A stretch of DNA of 64,000 nucleotides from Apiotrichum sp. Y4204. Taxonomy: Eukaryota > Basidiomycota > Tremellomycetes > Trichosporonales > Trichosporonaceae. The notes under the pieces are model-generated. The model was not told the origin of the DNA. It saw only the letters and a list, made by a program, of their open reading frames with translations, and searched no databases. Each line of letters begins with the position of its first letter. Position 1 is the stretch's first letter. Positions 11,385 through 24,447 of this stretch are shown in pieces. The DNA lies in assembly GCA_025531455.1 (NCBI GenBank), contig JAMYHL010000104.1, forward strand, positions 1 through 64,000, read 5' to 3'. Both the position numbers and the translations under genes were made by a program.

Positions 11385-11902
11385 CTAATAATAATCGTCA
11401 TCGTCATCATCCTCATCATCCTCACGTCTAAGATAACGGCGCCAAAGTTCGAGCAGGGCGTCGTTCAGCTCGTGGAAGCGCTCACTGTTCTCCTCCGCAA
11501 TCATGGCCCTGTACTCCTCAACATCCCCGATCTCGTTCCCTTCCACCTCCTCGCGGATGGAGGTCGCCCGCTCGAGCCAGTCCTGGGCGAACCGGGCCTT
11601 GATGTCAGCGGCGGCCCTGTGGTACCGCGGCACGCGGCGCTCCTGGTCCTCCCTCGCGAATTCGTTCTGCTCATCGATTTCGCGGTCGGAAAGGCCGCCG
11701 AATCCATATGCCCACTCCTCAGGTTCCGGAAGCGGGGTCACGAGCGCATCTTGGATGAGTCGTATGCCAAGACGGACGGTGCTGAAAAGCCACGACCCGT
11801 TCTCGTATCCCAGGGCATCGGAGAGGGAGGTGTAGAGCTCGTCGAGAAACTGAAGTCAGCACTGCGCCTATGCAGTATTCCAACCTTGAGACACTGATCC
11901 AT
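11385..11902 (-). CDS. Small two-exon protein with poly-Asp tail, 160 aa
   Basis: Exon 1 is 11885-11902 (six codons from the ATG at 11902) and exon 2 is 11385-11849. The 35-nt intron (GTTGGA donor, CTGAC branch, CAG acceptor) keeps phase 0. The frame is open throughout exon 2, where the GTG near its middle is not the start. The protein is helical and charged, with a Glu/Asp/Arg-rich second half, and ends in a run of Asp residues followed by two Tyr. I do not recognise a family. It is convergent with the amidohydrolase, with their stops about 107 bp apart. Confidence 0.72.
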
Positions 11903-12479
11903 TGTTATGGCTGATTTGGAGGTCGCGAGTGACGGCAAGGCGAGAGGGAGGGAGGGTACGAGCTAGCCGAGTGATTGGAGGGTGTTGGGCTTTCCAGAAG
12001 GAGTCCACGTCTGAGGATACACTTTAATATCATTCTCTGACCGCCTCACAAACCGCTGCAGAGAATTTCAGAGGATGCATCGTACGACGTTTGCTTTCCG
12101 GTTGTCTACCTTTTCTTCTGTTGATCTATGTTACAAAGCACTGTAACGTCCAAAAGGATGGACGGCGAAAAGTGACGGCGTGATCACTCCGATTTGTATG
12201 ATTGTCTCCAGCTGCAGGGAAGCCTCGAGTCGGCTCCACTCCGCGGCGAAGCACGCATGTCAGTCCTGCACTCGTCTCCAACGGCCGACCTCGTCCGGGC
12301 CGAACCTGGAAGGATCCGCAAAGGTGACAAGGACAAGAAAAACAAAGGCGAGCTACCTTGGCTACAATCCGCGAGATGCGCACGGCAACTCGGCAAGAAC
12401 AAAGACACCAAAATCACACCAGGTGCACAGTATATGTATGTGTGTCCGAAACCAGCAAGTGGATCTACAAGACACACCC
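11903..12479. other. No supported gene; start of the gene desert
   Basis: The first part is the promoter of the 11902 gene. Further right only short unsupported frames are seen. From about 12180 the sequence may already belong to the degenerate repeated block described next. Confidence 0.4.
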
Positions 12480-13655
12480 CGAGCGATGAAGAAGCATCCC
12501 GGCCGCAGGATTGCCCAAAAGCAAACGCCGGAAGGGTGAGACGATGTTCAGCTTGTGACCTTCAGCAGCACTCCCCATGCATAGCACGGAGCGGATTGAG
12601 CCACTGATCGTGCCGCTCAGGCCAGACAAAGAAATCTCGGGATACGGAGGCCCTCGTGTGTCTGCATCACGACGAGTGTGTGGCTGTGCACGGCTCGAAC
12701 TGGCCCCATTTCAACAGCGAGCTGTACAAGCGACTGCGGTTACTATGGCGTGCAGGAAGGCATGGTCGAGATGTACATCAATGAATTACTGTGATACCCC
12801 AAGAACATTCAGCAGGTGTGGTACGTGGTAGAAAGCCAGGCTGTAGCAAGATTGCGCCAAGATTGGAGCGCGGCGGGCAGCATAGTCAGCCCGTCAGGAG
12901 GGAGGCAAAGGTGGCCCGACAATCCAAGCGTCAAAAGCCGAAAGGGAAAGCTGATGTCAGATCGGCGCGTGTCTTTCCTTTAGTGGAGCTAGTGGAGCTT
13001 GCTGTGGCTATTTTGGTTCTCTCAGATCTCGGACGATGAGAGTACATGGGAGTCAGAAGTAGTGGGTTGAAGGGAGTGGACAAGCTGGGATGCCACGATT
13101 TCCTGGAGTACCTGGACAGCTTTCAGAAAAGTAGAACACGGGGAGCTTCAGGAGGGCTGGCGCCGAGATCAAAATTGCGACAGACAGGATGTTCAATCAC
13201 ATCGGGAGTCACTGGACAATGGGAACGGATGCCTGCGTGGGTGGTGGTCGCGGTAAACGCTGGACGACCAGGAGACATTGACTTTTGCCTCTGCAGCATG
13301 CAGAGGCATCGGAGCCGAGGGGAGATTTACCAGAGCGAATGACGAAGGTGATAAGGAGCGCAGCCGAAGTGGGAGAAGCTATTATGATCTGAACAGACGC
13401 GGGTGTCTGTGTATCACAAGGAAACATGTGACACCTCGCAGTCATTGCGGGGACATCGCTGTCGCTCCAATGAGCGGCAAAATCACACTGTGGAGTCGGG
13501 ATGGAGTAGGGACGGAGCATGACCAAAACAGCATCGACGTGCCATTCTCGAGCAACGCAGTAGAGGCGGTGACCTCACCAAGTAGTTGCCAAAGGAAGGA
13601 ACATGCTAACGAAGGCAAGGAAGAATGCCAAGCCGACGGCAATACTCTTCATGTA
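12480..13655 (+). repeat. Degenerate block, copy 1 of an old duplication
   Basis: Several stretches here reappear in the same order about 3.15-3.27 kb downstream. Examples are GATGAAGAAGCATCC (12486) versus GGTGAAGAACCATCC (15752), GCAGGTGTGGTACGTGGTAG (12811) versus a diverged match at 15946, and the matches at 13376/16556 and 13545/16696. Identity is low, with many small indels. This fits remnants of a dispersed element, but no transposase, integrase or reverse transcriptase motif could be read. Confidence 0.55.
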
Positions 13656-14189
13656 TCATGTGTAAAAATGCATACGATCAGCTAGCAAGGCCAGGCAAAA
13701 GCAAATAGCAGAAGCACCAACATTATACACTCAACAGCACAATACCCCAGTGACCAGTTGTAGCCAAGTGAAGTCGACGCGTGGATGATTGCAAATGCCG
13801 AAGCGCTCCTCGTGAATGTCGCAAGGCGTGTCTCCGGGTCACAGATGCCCTCGTCAAAGTCTCTTCAGGCGGCAGAGGGCAGGGCTACTCATCTTCCGCT
13901 GCGGGTCAGCTTGGTGCTCTGCGTGCTGTGCGTGATGTGGTTGAGCTGTCCATCTATTTGACGATCTTCGGTTGTCACCTTCCCTGGGTTCTCAGCCCGG
14001 CGAGAACGGCAGCAATCCGTCGTTCTTGTGTCGCTTACGGGCTTTCGGCAGTGCGTGAACCATCCATGGCTTCTCAGTCCGGCGAGGACGACACCGAAGA
14101 GGACATGGTTGCTGGAGAGGAACTGTTTGGGGGGGACTTCCATAACTGTTGTACCGAGAACTCTAATGATTTTGGACAAGTTATTGGTC
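13656..14189. other. No supported gene between the repeat block and the remnant
   Basis: Short open frames occur on both strands, but I see no splice pattern or domain I can defend. Confidence 0.35.
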
Positions 14190-14791
14190 TTATAGGAGCA
14201 CAAGGGGTGGATGCTCTGAAGAGGAAGTTGGAAGACCGGTACCAGCGCCCACTCTTGATGTGAGCCCGGGAGACGAACTCTTCTTTTCGGCCTTTCCAAC
14301 GTAAAGAGTTTGAAGTCTGGCACCGGAACTGCTCTCGATACGGTTGACCGTGCCGTTGAGGTTTTTCAGCCCGAACTCGAGGGTGCCGATTTTGCCAAAC
14401 GCCTTTGCCAAAGGGGTTTCCATCACCTTGATCTTGGTGGCGTCGGGGTGGAAGATGCGGTCGGGGGGAGGGGGGGAGGGGCAGAGGTGCTAGATGCCAC
14501 AGATGTCGCGGGAGTGGCCAATCCGTTGGCCGACTTGTTGCGCTGTCCAAGATCACAGTATTTCTCTGCGTGTGGACCTTGTCGAGCCACACATCAACGG
14601 ACTGTAGCATGTGCTCCAAGTTGGTCGGGTAGCGTGATCTGAAGAATGCAGCTTTCTGTTCCATAGCGGTAGGGGTTACGTGTTCGCTGAAGAAGGCGGC
14701 TCTCTGGTTCACGGAGGTAGGCGTCAGAATCCGCCCCAGCGGCAAGCTTTAGTTTCAGCGAGACGACGTTTCCCGGCCTTGCAAGAAACAA
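14190..14791 (-). pseudogene. Coding-like remnant with frameshift, unknown family
   Basis: Read on the minus strand, one frame (about 14745-14550) gives a helical sequence containing QSVDVWLDKVHTQRN. Near 14555-14545 the protein-like character jumps to another frame, which continues through a Ser/Ala/Pro-rich linker to about 14190 and includes a segment around 14426-14300 with KIGTLEFGLKNLNGTVNRIE. A conserved-looking domain, then a low-complexity linker, then another domain, with one frameshift, is what a decayed gene looks like. I cannot assign a family, and it could also be a retroelement gag remnant. Confidence 0.35.
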
Positions 14792-15739
14792 TTGCTGCCA
14801 TTATGCAACGCAGACGTCACGGGAAGCGCACCTGGCGACGTATATCTGATATTGCGAAGTGTGGCAAGCGACTGCAATCAAAAGGCTGGTCTTCAAAAGT
14901 GTTGGATGTCCTTGTTAGCTTGCTTTCTTTTCAAGGTTCCTTTCCGCTGAGTGTCCAGGTTCCACGGGGTGTATTCCGGAAGTGATCTCATAATAAAAAC
15001 CTGCGTGCTTAAAGGCCGAATAAGCTGAAAATGAAAGACGCAGGTTTGACAAGAGGTCGTGGAAAAGGTCAGCTCCTGGCACAACTCAAACTACCTAACC
15101 CGACTGTCGTATCGGAGACGTACCAGATAGCCAACAGGGCGGCTTTGCGCAATAATATCAAAAAATAAGCTGCATGAAGTGTATAGTGGAGTGAGTATCA
15201 TCCGCGTTGCATACTTTCGAGCACATACATTGAGCCGATCGGTCACTCACATTTCCGCGGGTCGAGGCAAAACCACGGAACGTGCCGCTGGCTACTTCCC
15301 TCCGAACATCGCTGACTTTCGTCCCCAGAGTTCTCCAGAATCACTGATTGCTCCGTTTTGGTACGTTGGAGAGATAGAAACCATGGTTCGGCTTGATGGT
15401 GAACTGTGAATCCTCCACGCAGGGCCGACTAAATAACAATTGAAGTTGCAGCGTCTTACAATACCGATGTCGCTCGGAACTGAGCTGTAAATCTCTACTT
15501 GCCAGGTATTGTCCGGTTGTGTCCACAGTGGCAAGCAACCCCGTAAAACGCAGGAGTCTTGGGCCCCTAGGGCCTGGAGAGCCTCAGCCTAGGATGACCA
15601 GCGGTGGGGCAGCTGCAGGGGCTGTGCTCAAGTGCATGAAGGCTGACGGTGGAGGTACTGGACTTCAGTCTGTAGGCAATGTGGAGAGGAAGGGAAAACA
15701 ACACATGTGTGTAGCCGAGCACAACAGCTACACGGAAGT
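14792..15739. other. No supported gene
   Basis: I see only short frames on both strands and no repeats or domains I can defend. Confidence 0.35.
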
Positions 15740-16830
15740 CACACTCAAGCGGTGAAGAACCATCCAGGATCACCCATAAGCAAAAGGCCAAAACAGCAAG
15801 ACGATGTCATCAAGCCGATAGCGTCCAGCACAGACGAGCAAAACCATGGCGACCACCCCATGTTTAGCACAGGCAGGACAGAGTTTCACTATCACCATTG
15901 TAACGGTGATCAGTCCCAGCATGGGCGATAGTGTGAAGCATTGAGCAGGTGTCCGGGTACGTGGTGGAGAACCAGGTGATAGGGATGCATACCAAGAAAG
16001 GAAAAGACCCTATTCACCTTCCCGTGAAGGATTTGCCTCTCTGAGGTAGCAGGGGGGCTTTAGAGTGTCGGGAAGCACTGTTGGAAAGCAGGCAAAAGCT
16101 CTGTCGGCAAAATAGACGACCAATACGAGGCTGTGAAGCTACTATCAAGAGGAAGAATCACTGTGCGTTATGTGTGAACACGCACGCTGATTTTTTGCTG
16201 ATCGCACAAACATGGGAGCAAACAGCTGTTACTGCAACGGAGGGGTGAAACCTTCACCACCTGAAGTTGTTCCACAAGACGTGAAACAGGAGTAGGGAAG
16301 AAGGGGTGTCGCTAGGAGCAAGATACGCGAAAACAAGACAGTCAGTGAAAGGCATCAGAGAGGGTAGAGGACGACGGGAACGGGTGCAAGCCGTGGCCGT
16401 CGTTGAAGTGCCTGAAGCCAAGCCGGCCGCAGAGTTTGTCCGGATGGACCTCGACATAACGGTCACTGGGGGCCTTCAGAGACTCTAGATCTGATCAAAG
16501 CCAGGAGAGCTGGGAAGGGCAAAAGACGATGGTAGAAAGTACATTCAAAGTGGTAGAAGCCGTTCTGCTCGGATATGATGTCGGACGCGCGTCGTCTGTG
16601 TTTCACAAAAGATAACGTACAGTATGACGCCATCTGCCTCTTCTCACTGTAATAGAGACGGACCACCCATCGACGTCCCTTTCAATGGTAGGGTAGTAGA
16701 GGCCGCGGTCTCAGCAGGTGGTCGATTTTAAGGGCAGGAACGTGCCAGCCAACACCGGGAAAATGACAAGGAGATGGCAAAGAGGGTGACTAAAGCAGGG
16801 AAGAAACCTGCCCCAATGCCCGCGAGTCCC
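15740..16830 (+). repeat. Degenerate block, copy 2 of an old duplication
   Basis: This is the co-linear partner of 12480-13655, in the same orientation. Matching anchors lie at 15752, 15946, 16556 and 16696. Both copies are full of stops in all frames, so neither encodes a working protein. Confidence 0.55.
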
Positions 16831-16989
16831 GAGTGACAGGATGCATAACATGAGCAGACAGAGCAAAGAAGAGCAGAGCAAGATCATCAAGTCAACGGAA
16901 AGTGGTACAACAGTAGATAAAGTGGAAAACAGCAAATAAGTGGTCGTGCATGCTGAATCCCTGTCGAAAGCGGCAGTGCGTCACTGCAC

Positions 16990-17090
16990 AGACAGCCGCC
17001 GTCTGAAGCAGACGGCCCTTCTGAAACCCAGGGAGGCTTTCTGAAACCCAGAAGCTGCGTTTTGCCTGCAGAGGGCACGGCTCCCCATTC
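16990..17090. repeat. CCTTCTG...CAGAAGG mini-hairpin element 1
   Basis: CCGTCTGAAGCAGACGG, CCCTTCTGAAACCCAGGGAGG-like and CTTTCTGAAACCCAGAAG words follow one another, each a short inverted repeat around a 3-5 base loop. Similar clusters occur at about 18068, 24448 and 29049. Confidence 0.55.
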
Positions 17091-18067
17091 CATCTATCCT
17101 GTTGGCAACGTTCTGCCTGTGTCCTCGATCGCATCTATCCTGCTCATTTGCAAGCTTCTCAGGTGCTCGATCGAAGAGGTTAAGCTTTTCCTCCAGTACA
17201 CACAGAACTCTTAACAACAATAACGGCAGATTGCTGAACAGGAATAGGAGAGATACCAAGATCAAAAAGGGTGTTTGCTGTGTGTGTTGACCGAGCTGGG
17301 TCGGGCGTTTTTGTTTATCTGCCTCAAAGTAGTCAAAGTAGTTGAGTATGACTGACAGGTCATTACTGCTGTCTGTCTGGGGGATATTGTGGCATTGTGC
17401 CAGGCAGTGCCTTCCATGATGTTAGGGGTCGCTACTGTACGCTCTGACTCATTGACCCAGTGCCACAAGCTCCTATTGTTTACATCGCGTCCAATGTCAA
17501 ACATCTGCCGCCGTTATGAGCTTGTGTAGTGCTCCCTCTCTCTTCACTTCCAGGGCTCCTGGCCTGTTACCCGTTGTCTTGCCCCTTTTCTATTGCGTCT
17601 TGAGCACACCTTCAAGTTATCTGATTTCATTGTACGCGCGCATTGGTACGTTTTGTCAATGAACTCTGTGGCGTGTCTGCTGTGAGACATGCGATTCAAT
17701 TGGCAAGAATAACGAAATAATATAAACGCGGCGTGTAGCTATACCGGCTGAGAAGTCGGGAATCGACTCCAGGGGATCAGGGTGGGGGAATCGCTATAGA
17801 CTTTGCATCACCGAGAGGCCATGGCAGGTAGCCGAGAGATCAATCCGATACGCTCGGTTCAACATTCGCACTGTAGCCAGCTATGCCCGTTTGTGCCCGT
17901 TTTGCACAAGCGCATACTACTGTTTTGCTCCGTCCAACAGTCAAAAGGCAGTTGACGTGGAAGTTTGAGATCTGCGGATTGCCCAGATCGTCAGGAATCC
18001 CCGCCACCATGGAGGAAGCCCAACAGTGGAGGATAACAAAAGAACCCCGGCTAAAGTACAGCGGTGA
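17091..18067. other. No supported gene
   Basis: This holds short frames only. I see no domains or clear repeats other than trivial ones, such as the CAAAGTAGT duplication near 17323-17342. Confidence 0.35.
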
Positions 18068-18175
18068 ACAGGACCTTCTGTGATCCAGAGGGCTGCTCTG
18101 GAGTGCAGAGAGCCCCTCTGCCCGGCAGCACTGTGTGGACAAGGCTTTTCTGCGACCCAGAAGCTTTGCCTTGGT
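18068..18175. repeat. CCTTCTG...CAGAAGG mini-hairpin element 2
   Basis: Contains CCTTCTGTGATCCAGAGG, CTGCTCTGGAGTGCAGAGAG and CTTTTCTGCGACCCAGAAG. Each has complementary ends around a few bases, and the cluster resembles the one at 16990. Confidence 0.55.
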
Positions 18176-20023
18176 GGACTACTGTCCTGTCCCGCTCACA
18201 GCCGCTGTTGCAATGGCAAACAATCCAAATAATCACCTCGGTTCCCAAGAGGAGGCTCAGAGCAGAGGACACGGCATGATAATCATCGGAGTGCATGACA
18301 TATCAACAGTGTGAGTGGATCTGGCATAGCAAAAGCCTGAAAAACCCTTGTCACGATATCACGATGAGGCTGCACTCCGGGTAAGAAACACGGCATGGGC
18401 TGGCGTTTTGAAACGTCTGGATGCATGAATGCATGCATGCATGGAGGGTGGAGGGTGGAGGTCGTGCCTGAATCCAAAATTTTCATTTGCTTCCGCTTCC
18501 CACCGTGGACCGGCTTCCTTCGACGGGGCAACACATTGAGATGCATTGCCATTGTTTATACTCTTCGCGACCAAAGGCACCCAGCCAGGGACACGCACGC
18601 ACGCCCCACTGATGCATCAGTGATTACCGTGGCTGGATCGCATGGATGGTGTTTATTACGGTTGAGTAGAACCATTTGTCAGGTGTTATTTGTGTCAATA
18701 GCGTGTGCCATAGCCTAATGACGCCCTCGCAGGGGTTTCAGAAACCATATGGCGTTGTTGCCATACCGCTGCTCGGAATGGAGACATCTAGTACGAATAC
18801 AATATAAAGCCCATGCTTCTTCGGGCACTGAAGGAATCGACTTTTGGAGCCACCATATGACATGGCATTGTCTTTAGGACGACTTCGTTGGGAGCACAGC
18901 GTATTTGAATGCAGTGGAGATGCCTAGCAATTACGCGGCAGAGCACTTGAATGACGGTCGAGGGCGTGTTTACACCCAGGCGGGAGGAGAGCATCCAGGC
19001 GATCTGTGATCATCGCTCTGACGTGGAGGGTTGACCGTGGTAGCGGATGCTGCTGCACTGTACACAACAAACAGGGAAGCATCCATCTGCTCCTCCACAA
19101 GCCCGATGAATGCATCCCCATGTGTACGACAGTAGCGTGCAGTAGCGTGGACCGTATAAGAGGGGTGTGGGCGTATGTATGGGAGCAACGCTACTGTAGA
19201 TCATGCTGTCGATACAATGTACATTAACCATTGCTGTAATGGATGGGGAGCCTGTAATAGATGGATGGGAGCCGGGCAACCTGACACACCGACAAAAAAA
19301 TCATGAAGGCAACCTTAACCTGTCATATGCATCTGTCATGGGCATGTGAATGTCCCTGTGGAGCATGCATGTTGTATTGCTCCAAAGCCCATGCATGGTG
19401 AAAGAGAGGTGCTAATCCGTGGATGCAAGGTCACAAGCCAGCGACAGGATGTTTGACGTTTGGTTATGTCCTTTGCATTGTTTTGACGTCTGAATGGCAT
19501 GATTTGCAGTGTTGAGTCAATTGACGCCCGATTAGGTGTGATTGAAGCTTGAGTATTGATTGAATTAGGGCCCGGAGGTTATTACCGGACTGTGCGAAAA
19601 TTCGCTCGGGAAACCAGCGCTGTGGTGAAAGTCGACAATAAACAATGTCAGTCTCGCTTGGGAAATGTCTAAGGCTCAGGTAACACGGATGGCTACTTGA
19701 TCTATCCAGCCTTAGGGGACCTAACCGGGCTGAGAGTGCCGGTCTGAGCTGAAGCAAACATGTCCGTTGACCTGGAGGATACCAATTTCCAGGCCCTGCG
19801 GTCAGTCAGCACTTCGCTGGCAGCCGTGCACCAGACGCCACGCGTACATCCAAGTACTCCAGCATCTCGGGGCATGCATGCCGGACCACTTGCACCAGTT
19901 CAAAGTGTGCATTGGCGACAGTTGTACCCGTTCTAGTTGCTCCGGAGCCCAGTGGAGGGTACCTTGTGTGGTGAAAAGGTCATCGGAAGTTACTGAAAAA
20001 GGGGCTAGTTTGGCCAAACTTAA

Positions 20024-20258
20024 GCCACGTGTTGCCACGTGTTGCCACGTGTCGTGACCGTACGGTGGGGAAGGGGGGCGACTGGGTTTGTGTGGGTGTC
20101 CACTGGGTGGCAACCCTGGCACATAATTTACACAACGCACTAGTCCCATTTGTTCCGCTCTCGTCGTCTTACGGCTATATACAGGTCAAATACAGCAGTC
20201 TATCCGTGGATTAGTACCAGGCATTCATCGGGCCATAGAAAAAAAAAAAAAAAAAAAA
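20024..20258 (+). promoter_or_regulatory. Triple CACGTG array, TATA box and A20 tract without a gene
   Basis: GCCACGTGTT is repeated three times at exact 10-bp spacing (20024-20053), placing three CACGTG E-boxes on one face of the helix. A TATATA word follows at 20176-20181 and a run of 20 A at 20239-20258. CACGTG is the binding site of bHLH factors (Cbf1 or SREBP type in fungi). No open frame follows, so this is either an orphan promoter, a non-coding RNA promoter or the remains of a lost gene. Confidence 0.45.
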
Positions 20259-23200
20259 CGGAAGACCCCCTCTATGCATAAGCACCATGCATGAAAGACA
20301 CTGGATGGACGTCCAACTTTCTGAGGGCTCTGCCATTCATGTAATGCGGCGTGCAGGCTTTATCCTCGGCACTACTAAATATCGTCTCAGCAATGTAATC
20401 AACACAACCAGTGCAGACAGGAAGGAGCACAAGAGGGGAATCCGCTCACCTCACCTCCAACAAACACCCATATGCACCCACACTGTTCTTCGTATATTAG
20501 GCCACGTCCGTGTCATCACGGCTACTGTACTGGATGCATCGGCAGTATGTGTTACCATGCCATGGTATGGTGCTGAACACGCCTCAAGGTTTTTATAGCT
20601 GCCACTGCCGTCTTGCGTACACGCCTGAAGTGGTCTTCCACCCCCGAGGCTCAGCTGAAGCGTGGGATGGATGCATGCGAAAGCGGATGACAGCACTGTA
20701 GTGGTGAACGGGATAAGCAATCAGCCCGTGATCGTTTGTTGACGAAAAGGATATTAAATATCCTGGTGGAGGTACCCTGTTCTATGGACTGCTGACGAGG
20801 ATTGCTGGTGGTGACAGTAACAACCAACAACCATAGGATCCGAGGATAGTCTTCTGCACCGGGGCTGAGGCTCACTGGCGATGCAGTGCGGGGGAGTGTG
20901 GGCGCATTCTCTCGGCTGGTGAGAGCGCCATATCGAGGCTTCGTGAGGACATGCATGTGGCTACGTTGCGAACCATTGTGCAGGACACCGACCGGTGTAT
21001 GCAGTGTGGTTGAAGCACGTTGTCCTGGCTTCTCGACAGCATGCATCATACGGCTGGGCGGTAATGCTTGTACTACTGCATGGCATGACTCCTGTTCAGG
21101 CATGGTGCCAGTTCGCCACCAATTATGTTTTCACAGTGGAGTATTACAACAGTGGCTGAAAAACGATTAGGCGCAGCTCACCCCCAGGGATCCATATACA
21201 CCATAAAAAAAACAAAAGGGTCTGCCGAGGGTCACGGGGATCACCAAGTAGTGATGGCATCAGGGAATTCATGACGATGTATACAATCAGCTCCAGTTGA
21301 ATCGTGGGTTGGCTTGTGCTCATAGCATCTCGCTTCCTCTATGCAGCGGTGGTTTACAGATGCATAATGATGACTAGGAACCACCAGTCGAAAAACAAAA
21401 CGGATGACCAACACAAGCCAAGACGTATGGGATGTGTGTGTGTGTGGAGCTCAGGGCTCCGGCTATCCACCTAGTTAGATTCTTTACAACCCGTGCCCAA
21501 AAAGCATTAGTTCCAACACGGGCCCAGCAATGCTTATATCCATCAAGAAACAAAAATCCATCAAATGTGTATGCATCTCCGTCGATCACCATACATGAGT
21601 CCAGCCGATATAATCTGAGCTATGCACATCACATCAGCAGTACCCTCAACTCAATGGGCTAGTGCACGAACAGTAGGCACGCCGCGCGTGCATGGCACTA
21701 CAGGCATACACGGTCAGAGTGGGTCAGTGAAATCATCAAGGATGTGGTTGCTACAGTCGCAAATGAATGTTTTAAGGCTAGCTATTGATGTACCACGGTG
21801 ATACGGCGGCTCTCTATCTGTTATTAACAGCCTGGAGTGGATTCATGTCACAGGCCGAGATGTCGCTACCACCACCACCACCTTGGATCACCAGACCGAT
21901 ACCTAAAGTGCGATAGAAGGCGATCATGATCATCACCGTAGCATAATAGTCCTTCAATGATTATTCACTGTACCGACTCCAAATTGAACACCGTCAGGAA
22001 TTGATGGCCATGGGATACCTACCTGGGCGGTGAAGAGCACAGGATGGCTTGATCACGAGTGAACGCTTGGCCGATCACAGCCGCTACATGGGTATCAACC
22101 ACGATGCCGAGGCATCACCATGACGCCCATACCACCAAATACAGCATGTACGCTGGATAGCACAGTGCTCGTCATGGAGCGTCAGGACACCGGTGGATGC
22201 ATATCGCTACTGCCTTTAATGATCATTACAGTGGATGTTTGTGGCCTGTGGTGACTATCCTGATGGTGGCAACGCTGCAATAGCTCCATTACAGGGGACC
22301 GGCCATGCATAGACTACAGAAGCAGCGTAGAGCAGTAGATCCCCGGCATACTCTGGCGATGCCGAGCATTTTCAGTGGCCGTTGACGACGCCCTGAAGGC
22401 TCCTTGAGCAACTATTGAATCCCACACGTCTCAAAAAAACAAATGTGAAACCAAACCGAAAAAGGGAATGAGTAATTAGAAACAGGACAAGCCCATTACA
22501 CCAGGCTATTAGTGCGCTTCTTGGATTGGTCCTTGTAGCCGAAGTCCACACAACGGCCAGCAGCAAACACTTTTTGCATTCGATGCAAAGCCAACGCAAT
22601 GCCATGCATGTGTGGGTCTGCAGGGTTGCAGAACCAGCCAAACCGTGCGCGAATGGACAGGAAGAGATGGATCAAGAGGACGAAAGAGAAGGAAGGATAT
22701 AACGTCCCAGAAGAAAGAGTCAAAAGCACCAAAAATGAAAAGCCAGTGAGGAACGTAGGCGACGTAGGCGAGAGCACACAGAGGCGAGAGCACACAGACC
22801 GCCTGGGCAAACAACTAGCGAGCATCGCAGAAAGCAACCACGATGCTTGCTTGATGCCGGGAAAGGGACGACAAGCAAAGGAACTAGGAGGGGCAAGTAA
22901 GGATGCATCCCAGCATGCAAAACAGCAACTCGGATGCATGCATGAATGATGCAGCATCACAGTCGAGAGATTGCTGGTGCAAAGCCAGAGGATCGCAATG
23001 ATATGAGATCGCCAGACCCGCACACAGGGGACAATTGGGGTTCCCAGCCCCTGTCTCTCCAAATAGATTAGGGAAACCGTGAGCACGAAAGACAACGCAG
23101 AGCCCTCCATCCATCCATCCTTCCATGCATGCCTGAATGCATGCGAAGGTCTCAACTCCATACACTCACGCCGGGGTGCAGAGCTCAGAGCATGGAAGAG

Positions 23201-23262
23201 AGAGAGAAGCAAACGAGATGAATGAGAAAAAAAAAAAAATGAAAAAAGAAACACCGGATAAG

Positions 23263-23309
<47 letters not shown>
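23263..23309. repeat. Uninterrupted A47 homopolymer
   Basis: A run of 47 A follows shorter A runs at about 23227-23239. It may be slippage-grown, or the tail of an old retroposed transcript. I do not see target-site duplications around it. Confidence 0.8.
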
Positions 23310-23314
<5 letters not shown>

Positions 23315-23461
23315 AAATCACATCCACCCACTACCTGGCCGTGATCGCGAGATACACGAGCTGCGATGCACCGACGCGTCCGTCCAGTGCATTAAAGACA
23401 GCCCACGGCATCCGGCAAACAGCACAGTGCATCGATTGATTCATGCCCATGCATGGACTCC

Positions 23462-23489
23462 ATGGAATCCATGGATGCATGGATTCCAT
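23462..23489. repeat. 28-bp inverted repeat, 12-bp arms
   Basis: ATGGAATCCATG, a GATG loop and CATGGATTCCAT form perfect 12-bp arms. A further partial copy (TATGGATTCCATG) follows at once. It lies within the ATGCAT zone. Confidence 0.75.
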
Positions 23490-24447
23490 GTATGGATTCC
23501 ATGATCGTGCCGGTGGGTAATGGAAGAACCACCGAAGAACGGACGACGGCACACTCACAGGTCTTAAAGATCCACGCCGTTGTCGAGGGCCGATCTGGAT
23601 TGACGAGAAGCACGAGAAGGATCGAACAGGACAGAATGGGGATGGCTGTGCTTGAACCGTGAGCTGCACCGGCTGTCGCAGAGTGATACCAGTGAAGTGT
23701 GTTCGAAGGATGAATGGTCTGTCAAGGTTGAATGAGGGAGAGAGAGAGAAAGAGAAAGAGATGAAGAGTGAGGAATAAGGAAGAAGAAGAAGAAGAAGAA
23801 GAAAGGCGACAAGAAAAGAAGCAAAGCACAAAAGAAAACGAAAGAAGAAGGACACAAAGACAAAGAAAAGGGGAGGCATCGCGCACAGACCACACAAACA
23901 CAGGGGGGGACGTGTCAACCACAATCAGCACATCCAGCAATCAAACACCACACACCGTATGCATCCAACAGCCAGAATAAATCAGATGGTAAAGCAAACA
24001 AGCTTGTGAAGCGAGTAGCTCTGCAATCGTTGGCAGCAGAGAGAGCAAAATGTACGAGTCGGCAGCATGGCCCCATGTCGCAACAGCGAAAACAAAACAT
24101 CTCAGGTAGGATTGACGTTGTGGATTGACGAGGATCCAGTCATCCAGTCAGAGTCCACAGGAATCTGGTCTCGACAGCCCCCGGCATGCCCAATACCTCT
24201 CACGTCTTTGCCAGAAAGAATGCATTGGATGGCCCATGGAGACACGGCTGTGGGGGCGGGCTGTTCATACAGTACCGACGAGGATGCAAGCATGCATACA
24301 TGCATACAATGTTACAACCTGTGTGGTGCCCGATTACGATGTAAATCTTGAAAAGATGCCGTATGCTCATCCCTGATCCACGGCCCAGTTGGAGCCACCC
24401 TCGCCGTCGGTCCACCCCACCACCCTGGCAGTATGCATTATTGTACA

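Noticed and set aside
17738..17800. Possible tRNA-like box near a GGGAATCGACTCC word
   Set aside because: No cloverleaf can be folded around it and the A-box is missing.
23137..23439. Plus-strand frame with poly-Lys
   Set aside because: It runs through the A47 tract and is an artefact of the homopolymer.
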